Part shown: in pieces, positions 45,555 to 54,500 of the stretch | Position numbering within the stretch: position 1 is the stretch's first letter | Layout: every line of letters starts with the position of its first letter | Assembly: GCA_945902745.1 (NCBI GenBank) | Contig: CAMDNE010000007.1 | Coordinates: forward strand, 85,652 to 149,651 | Direction of reading: 5' to 3' | DNA length: 64,000 nt | DNA from: Chitinophaga pinensis | GTDB lineage: Bacteria > Bacteroidota > Bacteroidia > Flavobacteriales_D > Crocinitomicaceae | Translations under genes and position numbers: made by a program | Notes under the pieces: generated by a model | Told to the model about the DNA's origin: nothing | Database searches by the model: none | The model's input: the letters and a program-made list of their open reading frames with translations, nothing else

Positions 45555-47876
45555 TTATAATGCTAATTGAACTTGAAGAATGAAATTTCGGGGAGCTTGA
45601 ATATCAGCAGGTCTACTTACATATTCTGCATTTAAGAAGTTGTTAACAATAAACCCTACTCTCAGTTTATCATTGAATTTATAGGCCAATCTTAAATCAA
45701 AGACCAAACTACCTTTATTGTTTTTTTGCCTATACTCCTTTAATCCAACAAGAAAATCTTGTCCTAAAAATCCATCCTCGAATGTCGCATCAATATTTGA
45801 CATAAAGCTATTATAGCGCATTGATGCACCAATACTGAATTTTTTATAGATCGCTTCTATATCAATTTTAGCTAAATGTTTAAATCTATACTTCAGCATA
45901 TTCGTTCCAGAATCTGAAAAAGTAGCCGTATATTTTGGGTCAGCATTCAAGCTTATAGGATTCATATATGTGTACCCAATTAATGATAGTAATACAACTT
46001 TTCCTATTTTCCCCTCACTATTGAATGAAAATTCTACGCCTGATATTCGTGCTTTTTCTGCATTTTTTGATTGAAAACCAACCCAATTCTTTATATATCC
46101 GTTAGTGCCAGGAACAAAGTTTAACGTAATGGTATCTGGCGGATAAAGGCCAAAAGTAAATTCCATCATATTGTTGTATTGATTAACAAAGCCTGCAATA
46201 TCGACATACCCTTTCCAATTGCCAATTTTCACAATTTGCTTAAATCCTATTTCTGCAGCCCATCCTTTTTCTGGCTGTACTTCCGGATTTGGAAAAATGA
46301 CTACACCACCAATTGAAGTTGCGGCAAACCTCTCTGCAACAGACGGGAAACGAACTCCTTGTCCAAAAGAAGCTCTAACATGGGTAAATTTAGCTAGCTT
46401 ATAATGAGCTCCAGCTCTAAATATTGGTGTTATTGGAATTACTGCATTGTGGATTGTTATCCGTGAATCTGGAGTTCGATTGTCCTGTTTAAAATATTCA
46501 AGACGTGCACCAGCAGTAAAATCGAATTTTTTAAGTTTCAATTCAAACTGAACATAACTTGCAATATTCACAGATTGGTGATTTTTAAACACTGGACTTA
46601 TTATATGATTTAATGTTCCTGTTAAACCTGCTGTTAATGATGAATTTTTCTTTGTGAAATGCTGAAAAAGGTAGTCTCCATAATACATCTCAGCCTTTGA
46701 AGAAGCATATAACTTTGTAAGATCTCCCGTTGACACAAGGTAATACCTCGTTTTTAATTCATGTTTATTATTCTTTTTATCGTAGAATTTTAAATAGGGA
46801 TCAACATTTAAACGAATGGATTTCTGATAAGAGACTGATGATCCAGCTCCTTTAGGGTCATCTCCACCAAGTGCAATATATCCTAAAGAATCACTTTTCC
46901 ATAAAATAAATGCACCAATATATTGATATTGAAAATTATACGTAAGACCCGCTTTTAAACGATTAGCTCCTGTTGATTTATAAATGAAAGTCCCATTGAT
47001 TCTAGCTCTATCTTCCACCTCCCCTTTTCTGTATCCATCGTTTGTAAATCCATTAAGAGCTACACTGTAACCAAACTTTTTGTGCATTTTTGAAGTAAAT
47101 AAATCCATGTTATGGAACGTTGGATTTGCTGACCACCATTTCAAGCTTTCTCTCTTCGGATTACCATAAACACCACTTTGAATTTTCGCACGAAATTCTC
47201 TTTTTTCTGTTGGCTCTTTTTCATTCATTGAAATAATTCCGTTGAGCGCACCACTGCCATATAGTACCGATGAGGCTCCTTTCATTATTTCAATTTGTGA
47301 AGCATTTTCCATCGGAACGGCATTCCATTTAGCATCACCCAAATCCGGTGAAACCATCGGTATTCCATTCCAGAGCAATAACACTCTACTTCCAGCGCCG
47401 TAGGAATAGCCTCCTCCGCCGCGAATACTAACTTGGCCATCCATTGCATAAACTCCAGGGCTTTGATCTACCGCTTGCTCCAAGTCGGTAATTCCTTTGT
47501 TGTTTATTAATGCTGGTTTCAGAATCTCCATTGAAATAGCGACGTCTTCAATCTTTTGATTTCTGCGACCTGCAGAAACAACTACTGTAGAAATCATTTT
47601 TGCATCAACCTCCAAACTAATTAGAACATGCTCTTTAGAAGCAACGACAACTGTATCATTTAAATAATTAGACATGCTGACAATAAGTTGAAGCGGCACT
47701 TTGTCATCAGAAAGAATAAAGTTTCCTTCATTATCTGTAACTGTTTTCTCTCCACTTGAAACAATTATTTTTGCGCCAATTAAGGGTTCATTCGTTTCTT
47801 TACTGATAACTTTTCCCGCTATTTGGGCAAACGTCAATAAAGGTGAGAAAAATAGTAGTAATAAATAAAATTTCAT
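45555..47876 (-). CDS. TonB-dependent outer-membrane receptor (paralog 1)
   Basis: The 773-residue receptor has the same order as its downstream paralog: signal peptide (YLLLLFFSPLLTFAQ), carboxypeptidase-regulatory-like domain, plug with TDLEQAVDQSPGVYAMDGQV and IRGGGGYSYGAGSRVLLLWN, and barrel. It ends LQVQLAL, lacking the terminal aromatic residue of its paralog. The two differ most in predicted extracellular loops (for example SRITIHNAVIPITP versus SSNKIPVTP), suggesting related but not identical ligands. A -7 box TATTTTTG lies 30 bases upstream, and two AAAAGTGCTAAAA direct repeats sit just beyond it. Confidence 0.92.
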   Translation of the reverse strand: MKFYLLLLFFSPLLTFAQIAGKVISKETNEPLIGAKIIVSSGEKTVTDNEGNFILSDDKVPLQLIVSMSNYLNDTVVVASKEHVLISLEVDAKMISTVVVSAGRRNQKIEDVAISMEILKPALINNKGITDLEQAVDQSPGVYAMDGQVSIRGGGGYSYGAGSRVLLLWNGIPMVSPDLGDAKWNAVPMENASQIEIMKGASSVLYGSGALNGIISMNEKEPTEKREFRAKIQSGVYGNPKRESLKWWSANPTFHNMDLFTSKMHKKFGYSVALNGFTNDGYRKGEVEDRARINGTFIYKSTGANRLKAGLTYNFQYQYIGAFILWKSDSLGYIALGGDDPKGAGSSVSYQKSIRLNVDPYLKFYDKKNNKHELKTRYYLVSTGDLTKLYASSKAEMYYGDYLFQHFTKKNSSLTAGLTGTLNHIISPVFKNHQSVNIASYVQFELKLKKFDFTAGARLEYFKQDNRTPDSRITIHNAVIPITPIFRAGAHYKLAKFTHVRASFGQGVRFPSVAERFAATSIGGVVIFPNPEVQPEKGWAAEIGFKQIVKIGNWKGYVDIAGFVNQYNNMMEFTFGLYPPDTITLNFVPGTNGYIKNWVGFQSKNAEKARISGVEFSFNSEGKIGKVVLLSLIGYTYMNPISLNADPKYTATFSDSGTNMLKYRFKHLAKIDIEAIYKKFSIGASMRYNSFMSNIDATFEDGFLGQDFLVGLKEYRQKNNKGSLVFDLRLAYKFNDKLRVGFIVNNFLNAEYVSRPADIQAPRNFILQVQLAL

Positions 47877-47905
47877 TGGCTGATTTTAACTTAATAAGCT
47901 CCTGC

Positions 47906-47913
47906 CAAAAATA
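47906..47913 (-). promoter_or_regulatory. -7 box for the TonB receptor operon
   Basis: TATTTTTG on the minus strand matches TAnnTTTG and lies 29 bases ahead of the ATG at 47876. Predicted start is near 47902. Confidence 0.62.
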
Positions 47914-47940
47914 CCTTTAACATTCAAGCTTCTTTATAAA

Positions 47941-47983
47941 AAAAGTGCTAAAATTTCACTAATTATTTAAAAAAGTGCTAAAA
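47941..47983. repeat. Two direct repeats AAAAGTGCTAAAA exactly 30 bp apart
   Basis: AAAAGTGCTAAAA occurs at 47941-47953 and 47971-47983, in the 196-bp gap between the TonB receptor and dprA. Relative to the predicted receptor start they cover about -39 to -51 and -69 to -81. The spacing is close to three helical turns, as expected for regulator sites on one face of the DNA. A shorter match TGCTAAAAT lies upstream of the second receptor at 45512-45520. Confidence 0.6.
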
Positions 47984-48059
47984 AACACGAAAAAAAGACC
48001 ATTTCAACGCATATTTCATTTCTTTAATCATAAAGTTTTTCGTAAATTCAATAGAAATA

Positions 48060-48067
48060 TAACTTTT
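48060..48067 (+). promoter_or_regulatory. Candidate -7 box for dprA
   Basis: TAACTTTT differs from TAnnTTTG only in the last base, with TTC 18 bases upstream. It ends five bases before the GTG start, so the mRNA may be nearly leaderless. Confidence 0.4.
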
Positions 48068-48072
48068 TCATA

Positions 48073-49176
48073 GTGCAAAAATCACAAATTCATCTTCAAA
48101 TAGCATTAACGTTTCTGTATGGAATTGGTCCAAAAAAGACCAGTTTACTGCTTTCCAAATTAGGAAGTTTAGAGGCTGTTTTTGAAAGTAAATACAAAGA
48201 CATTCAAGAAATTACAGGAATAGGAGAAACAGTTCTCAAAAAAATTAAACGAGAAACTGCCCTTAAGAAAGCAGACGAACAGCTTAATTTCATTGAAAGA
48301 AACAACATCAACACTCATTTTTATTTGGACAATAATTATCCAAGGAGATTGAAGCAATGTGATGATGCTCCAATCTTATTGTATAGTAAAGGTAATTTTG
48401 AACCTAACCCATCTCGCGTTATTTCTGTTGTAGGAACGCGATCCGCTACAGATTATGGAAAAGGTCTTTGTGAAGAATTAATTTCATCAATTACCAATTC
48501 AGGAATTCAAGTAATCAGTGGGATGGCTTATGGAATTGATATTTGCGCGCATCAGTTATGTGTTAAACACAATGTTCAAACGATTGGTGTTCTTGGCCAT
48601 GGTTTGGACCGCATCTATCCAAGTGTGCATCAATTTACCGCAGAACAAATGTTTTTAAATGGTGGTTTGATGACAGAATTTATTCCCGGGACAAATCCAG
48701 ATCGAGAAAATTTCCCAATGAGAAATAGAATTGTTGCTGGAATGGCCGATGCTACAATTGTAATTGAAAGTAAAAAGAATGGAGGCTCTTTAATTACTGC
48801 TGATTTGGCAAACGATTACAATAGGGATGTATTTGCTTTTCCAGGAAATGTTGGCCAAATACATTCTGCTGGTTGTAATCTTTTGATACAAAAACAACAA
48901 GCGCATCTGTTGTTAAATGGTAAGGATTTTCTTAAACAAATGAATTGGGACAATTTAAAAGAAAATAAGACGGGTGCACAACGAGTTTGTTTTATTGAGT
49001 TATCGGATCAAGAAAAAGAAATCTGTGCACTATTAGATCAAACAAACGGTGAACATATTGATGTGATATCTCTTCGCACAAAAAAACCAGTTTCAATAAT
49101 AAATGTTGAGCTTTTTCACCTAGAAATGAAAGGGGTAATTAAAGCATTGCCTGGTAAAAAATATTGCTTGATATAA
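48073..49176 (+). CDS. dprA: DNA-processing protein DprA
   Basis: The 367-residue protein loads RecA on incoming single-stranded DNA during natural transformation. It has an N-terminal HhH/SAM-like region (LYGIGPKKTSLLLSKLGSLE), the Rossmann-like DprA core (VVGTRSATDYGKGLCEELIS, GMAYGIDICAHQLCVKHN, GVLGHGLDRIYPSVH, MRNRIVAGMADATIVIE) and a C-terminal winged helix. The start is GTG at 48073; no nearby ATG suits and the family's conserved region begins eight residues on. It is convergent with ppiD. Confidence 0.95.
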   Translation: MQKSQIHLQIALTFLYGIGPKKTSLLLSKLGSLEAVFESKYKDIQEITGIGETVLKKIKRETALKKADEQLNFIERNNINTHFYLDNNYPRRLKQCDDAPILLYSKGNFEPNPSRVISVVGTRSATDYGKGLCEELISSITNSGIQVISGMAYGIDICAHQLCVKHNVQTIGVLGHGLDRIYPSVHQFTAEQMFLNGGLMTEFIPGTNPDRENFPMRNRIVAGMADATIVIESKKNGGSLITADLANDYNRDVFAFPGNVGQIHSAGCNLLIQKQQAHLLLNGKDFLKQMNWDNLKENKTGAQRVCFIELSDQEKEICALLDQTNGEHIDVISLRTKKPVSIINVELFHLEMKGVIKALPGKKYCLI

Positions 49177-49179
49177 AAC

Positions 49180-49212
49180 AAAAAGGGCCATTCAATTAGA
49201 ATAGCCCTTTTT
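49180..49212. terminator. Bidirectional terminator between dprA and ppiD
   Basis: A5-GGGC (49180-49188) and GCCC-T5 (49204-49212) pair, then after one mismatch ATTC (49190-49193) pairs with GAAT (49199-49202). A-run on one side and T-run on the other allow termination of both convergent genes. Confidence 0.9.
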
Positions 49213-49231
49213 CAAAAGTATTAATATATTA

Positions 49232-51439
49232 TTATCTTCTAATTCCTGCTTTTAGGAATCTACGGTTATCCATTACTTCTGCTTTCTTCTTTAAAGCAGT
49301 AAGAATTTGACCTTGTAAATTACCTTGAATTGCTCCTAAAAGTTGATCGCGTTCAGCATTGTAATTTGCTGCAGTTGGAGCTTTTGTCGTTTTGTCGATT
49401 CGAACTACATAAACTCCAATTTTTCCTTTTAAAGGAAGTGTTTTTTGACCATCTTTCAATCCTGAAAATAAAGCCCCAATAACTTCAGCTTCGTATCCTG
49501 ATCCTGTAATTTGAGGATTAGCAAATGTTACTTCTCCTTTCATTACTTGAGTATTGGCACGTTTTGCCATCCCTTGTAAGCTTTTATCTTTCAATAATTG
49601 ATTTGTAAAACGTTGAGCTTTTCGATCTTCAATCATGTCACGTTTCATCAATACTTCTGCATCTTCAAAAGTTGGAACTCCTTTTTCACGGATAGAAGAC
49701 ACCATCGCAATTATGTAACGGTCCTTATCTTTAATTGGAGCTGTTGATAAATCACCTGCCAATGATTCGTCAGAGAAAGCCAATTTCAAAATTTTATCCT
49801 CAGCTAATGGTGTTGTAAAACCATATAATTTAGGACTATCATCTAAAATACTTAATGGTCGAACCATGTATCCAGCCTTTATAGCAATTGTATCAAACAA
49901 CTCTACTTTCGCTTTCAGTTCCGTTTTCTTAGACATTTTTGATTCTAACTCATACAATAAACTATAAACCTCACTGTCTTTTCTGTCTATTGTTTCTTGA
50001 CTTGCTTTGAATGTTTTTTGAACTGAAGCTAATAAAGGGAATGTTGTAGCATCTCTTTCTAAAACTTCAATAATATGAATTCCGAAATCAGATTTTACAG
50101 TTCCAATATAACCAATTGGTTTAGTAGCACAGAACGTTGCAAATTCTGGAACCATGTCTGCCTCAATAAAATTATCGATTAATCCACCTGTTGGAACAGA
50201 GCCTTTATCTTCACTGAATTTAGTAACGAATTCAGCAAAATTGTCTTTTGTGATAAGTTTAACCAAACTATCAGCCATTTTTTGTTTTTGGTCGATCAAT
50301 TTTTTATCCTTTGATTGATTTGTCGCTAACAAAATATGTCTTGATTTCAATCTAGTTGGAGTAAAGCCAATAACTTTAGAAATTACAACTCCTCCTTTAC
50401 TTTCGTAAGGCCCAACAATTTGTCCAACAGTAGCAGTTTTGAAAACTGTATCTAAATATTTTGGGTAAGATTGAAGTTTTTGTGCTTTCTCATTATCTTC
50501 AGGAACTGCTGTTGCAATTTTTGATGAAGAGTAGAATTTCATATCACTATTTTTCAAAACATACAAAGAGTCGTTTGTAGATGACAAAAATCCTTTTTTT
50601 AATTCATTCATTACTTTACCGAACTTCATTGAATCTTGTCTTGAAGGATTGATTACAACATCGAAATAACGAACCTCTCTACTAGCAGTTTTGTTTTCGT
50701 ATTTCTTATCATTTTTATGCTCTTCATAATACTTCTTCAAATCAGAATCAGAAATTTTAATATCATCGTCGCTGATTTCGCTGTATCTTCTAACCACATA
50801 AGAAATACTTTTAATCTCTTTTTGAGCTAAATATTCTTCTTCAGCTTCTAATTTAGTCACATAAATTCCTTGACCTAATAATGCAAAATACTTTTCTTGT
50901 TTTCTTTTATCTGTATAGTATTTCTTACTGTCTTCCCATTGTTTTTGAACTTTAACATCATCGGAAGATTCCATTTCGCCAATTCTTTTTTCTAACAACT
51001 TTGCATTAAACAAACCAGTTATAGAATCAGTAAATCCTTGCTGTAATTCTGGCATAACAGTAAACCCATCTCGCCCATATAAATAGGAATCAAATTCACC
51101 ATCACTCACTTCAATTCCAAGCGCTTCGTATTCTTTTTCGAAAATTGTAGTCTCAACTACATAGTTCCATGCTTTATCAGCTGATGCATCTTGATCTTTT
51201 TGCGTGTATTCTCTTTGTTGCTGAGCAAATTGAGTTTTATCTTGTTCTTGAAATTTAAGACTTGCTTCTTCGTATTCCTTATAGTCTAACATTTCCCCAT
51301 AAACTGTACCATATCCAGTTTCATCCTTACTCCCACCTGTGATTTTTTCCCAATCTCCCATGATGAATGCAAACAATGCAATACCAATAATTATTACAAG
51401 TAACGTTGATTTTTCTCTAATTTTTCCAATTAATGCCAT
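49232..51439 (-). CDS. PpiD/SurA-type peptidylprolyl isomerase
   Basis: The 735-residue protein has an N-terminal inner-membrane anchor (LLVIIIGIALFAFIMGDW, ~13-30) and a SurA-N-like chaperone region. A parvulin (rotamase) domain near 365-465 carries LKSRHILLATNQ, FAEFVTKFSEDKGSVPTGG and FGIHIIEVLERD, and a second degenerate parvulin-like region follows. It is the usual Bacteroidota PpiD form (~700 residues), acting on proteins leaving the Sec translocon. In this window the many outer-membrane and T9SS proteins are likely clients. It has its own terminator shared with dprA. Confidence 0.93.
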   Translation of the reverse strand: MALIGKIREKSTLLVIIIGIALFAFIMGDWEKITGGSKDETGYGTVYGEMLDYKEYEEASLKFQEQDKTQFAQQQREYTQKDQDASADKAWNYVVETTIFEKEYEALGIEVSDGEFDSYLYGRDGFTVMPELQQGFTDSITGLFNAKLLEKRIGEMESSDDVKVQKQWEDSKKYYTDKRKQEKYFALLGQGIYVTKLEAEEEYLAQKEIKSISYVVRRYSEISDDDIKISDSDLKKYYEEHKNDKKYENKTASREVRYFDVVINPSRQDSMKFGKVMNELKKGFLSSTNDSLYVLKNSDMKFYSSSKIATAVPEDNEKAQKLQSYPKYLDTVFKTATVGQIVGPYESKGGVVISKVIGFTPTRLKSRHILLATNQSKDKKLIDQKQKMADSLVKLITKDNFAEFVTKFSEDKGSVPTGGLIDNFIEADMVPEFATFCATKPIGYIGTVKSDFGIHIIEVLERDATTFPLLASVQKTFKASQETIDRKDSEVYSLLYELESKMSKKTELKAKVELFDTIAIKAGYMVRPLSILDDSPKLYGFTTPLAEDKILKLAFSDESLAGDLSTAPIKDKDRYIIAMVSSIREKGVPTFEDAEVLMKRDMIEDRKAQRFTNQLLKDKSLQGMAKRANTQVMKGEVTFANPQITGSGYEAEVIGALFSGLKDGQKTLPLKGKIGVYVVRIDKTTKAPTAANYNAERDQLLGAIQGNLQGQILTALKKKAEVMDNRRFLKAGIRR

Positions 51440-51525
51440 TTCTTATATTCTTTATAAGCTGCGAATATAATTAGATGAATTGATTTTTAAAAATTAAAAG
51501 GTAATTAATGCTATGAATATTAAAT

Positions 51526-51561
51526 AAAAAAGCCAACCATCGATGGACAGTTGGCTTTTTA
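51526..51561. terminator. Terminator of the giant repeat-protein gene
   Basis: A-run plus AGCCAAC (51531-51537) pairs with GTTGGCT plus T-run (51550-51556, T to 51561), with a 12-base loop. On the minus strand it lies 20 bases past the stop at 51581; it could also stop transcripts from the other side. Confidence 0.88.
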
Positions 51562-51580
51562 TTAATTGGTTAATTTGTTA

Positions 51581-54500
51581 TTATCCTCCTTTCCCTTCCT
51601 GAATTTTTGGTGGAGTTGGTGGAATTACTTCCGGTTTATTTTTTTCGTCGATTGGTTTTACTTCTCCTGGCTTGGTCGTTTTATAGAAAATCGTGGCAGT
51701 TTTTGAATCATTCCCACAAGAATTAGTTGCACTTAGAACAAACGTATTCAAGCCTGGAATCAAGGTTATTGACGCCTGCATGGTTGATAGGTTATTATTA
51801 AAATTAAACCCTGTTATGGCTGTGTTATTTTGCGTTAACGTTATTCCTTGACCATTATTAGTATGTTCAATTAATGCACTAAAACCATACGTTGGAGAAG
51901 TAACAGTAGTACCATTTACAGCTGTATTAGTTATTGAAATTACTGGAGGAACACAATTATCATAATTAATAGTGATTGTCTCAGTGTCTGTTCCACATGA
52001 ATTAACCGAAGTCAAAACAATAGTATTTAATCCAGGGGTTAAATTTAAAGTGCTTTGAAAAACTCCCGTTGCATTTGCAAAATTGAAATTAGAGATTGTC
52101 CTTCCATTTATATTAAGTGTAATTCCTTGGCCATTGTTCGCGTTTTGAATCACTGCTCCTAAATTTAGAACGGAAGATGTAACTGTCGTTCCATTTACTG
52201 TTGGATTAGTAATTGTTATTACTGGAGGAACACAATTATCATAATTAATAGTGATTGTCTCAGTGTCTGTTCCACATGAATTAACCGAAGTCAAAACAAT
52301 AGTATTTAATCCAGGGGTTAAATTTAAAGTGCTTTGAAAAACTCCCGTTGCATTTGAAAAGGTGAAATTAGAGATTGATCTTCCATTTATATTAAGTGTA
52401 ATTCCTTGTCCGTTGTTGGAATTTAAAATCAAGGCACTCAAACTAAAACTAGCTGAACTAACTGTTGTTCCATTTGATGTTGGTGCAACAACGGTAATAA
52501 CCGGCGCAATACAATTTTGATAATTAACCGTAATCGTTTCAACATCTGTTCCGCATGAATTTACTGATGTCAAAATAAGTGTGTTTATGCCTGGAGTTAA
52601 ATTTAAAGTACTTTGAAAAACTCCCGTTGCATTTGAAAAGGTGAAATTAGAGATTGATCTTCCATTTATATTAAGTGTAATTCCTTGTCCATTGTTGGAA
52701 TTTAAAATCAACGCACTCAAACTAAAACTAGCTGAACTAACTGTTGTTCCATTTGATGTTGGTGCAACAACTGTAATAACCGGCGCAATACAATTTTGAT
52801 AATTAACCGTAATCGTTTCAGTATCTGTTCCGCATGAATTTACTGTTGTCAAAACGAATGTGTTTAATCCAGGAACAAGTGTAACCGCACTTTGGAAAGC
52901 GCTCGTTGCATTATTGAAACTGAAGTTTGTAACAGCTACATTGTTTTGCTTCAAGGTAATTCCTTGTCCGTTGTTGGAATTTAAAATCAAAGCACTCAAA
53001 CTAAAACTAGCCGATGTGACTGTTGTTCCATTTGATGTTGGTGCAACAACTGTAATAACTGGCGCAATGCAATTTTGATAGTTAACGGTAATCGTTTCAA
53101 CATCTGTTCCGCATGAATTAACCGAAGTCAAAACAATAGTATTTAATCCAGGGGTTAAATTTAAAGTACTTTGAAAAACACCCGTTGCATTTGCAAAATT
53201 GAAATTAGAGATTGCCCTTCCATTTATATTAAGTGTAATTCCTTGGCCATTGTTCGCATTTTGAATCAATGCTCCTAAATTGAGAACGGAAGATGTAACC
53301 GTCGTTCCATTTGATGTTGGTGCAACAACTGTAATAACTGGCGCAATGCAATTTTGATAATTAACTGTAATCGTTTCAGTATCTGTTCCGCATGAATTTA
53401 TGGTTGTCAAAACGAATGTGTTTAAGCCTGGAACAAGTGTAACCGTACTTTGGAAAGCGCTCGTTGCATTATTGAAACTGAAGTTTGCAACAGCTACATT
53501 GTTTTGCTTCAAGGTAATTCCTTGTCCGTTGTTGGAATTTAAAATCAAAGCACTCAAACTAAAACTAGCTGAACTAACTATTGTGCCATTTGATGTTGGT
53601 GCAACAACGGTAATAACTGGCGCAATACAATTTTGATAATTAACCGTAATCGTTTCAACATCTGTTCCGCATGAATTAACCGAAGTCAAAACAATAGTAT
53701 TTAATCCAGGGGTTAAATTTAAAGTGCTTTGAAAAACACCCGTTGCATTTGCAAAATTGAAATTAGAGATTGCCCTTCCATTTATATTAAGTGTAATTCC
53801 TTGGCCATTGTTCGCATTTTGAATCAATGCTCCTAAATTGAGAACGGAAGATGTAACCGTCGTTCCATTTGCTGTTGGATTAGTAACTGTTATTACTGGA
53901 GGAACACAATTATCATAATTAACCGTAATCGTTTCAGTATCTGTTCCGCATGAATTTACTGTTGTCAGTACAAATTTGTTTATCCCTGGAACAAGTGTAA
54001 CCGTACTTTGGAAAGCGCTTGTCGCATTATTGAAACTAAAGTTTGTAACATTCATGTTGTTTTGCTTCAAGGTAATTCCTTGTCCGTTGCTGGAATTTAA
54101 AATCAAAGCACTCAAACTAAAACTAGCTGAACTAACTGTTGTTCCATTTGATGTTGGTGCAACAACGGTAATAACTGGCGCAATACAATTTTGATAATTA
54201 ACCGTAATCGTTTCAGTATCTGTTCCGCATGAATTTACTGTTGTCAAAACGAATGTGTTTAATCCAGGAACAAGCGTAACCGTGCTTTGGAAAGCGCTAG
54301 TCGCATTGTTAAAGCTAAAGTTTGTAACATTCATGTTGTTTTGCTTCAAGGTAATTCCTTGTCCGTTGTTGGAATTTAAAATCAAAGCACTCAAACTAAA
54401 ATTCGCTGAACTAACAGTTGTGCCATTGGATGTTGGAGTAACAACTGTAATAACAGGCGCAATGCAATTTTGGTAATTAACTGTTATTGTTTCAGTATCT

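Noticed and set aside
52860..54476. Series of 70-80-codon plus-strand frames at ~279-base steps
   Set aside because: They are shadows of the 279-bp repeats in the leftward giant gene and repeat with the same period.
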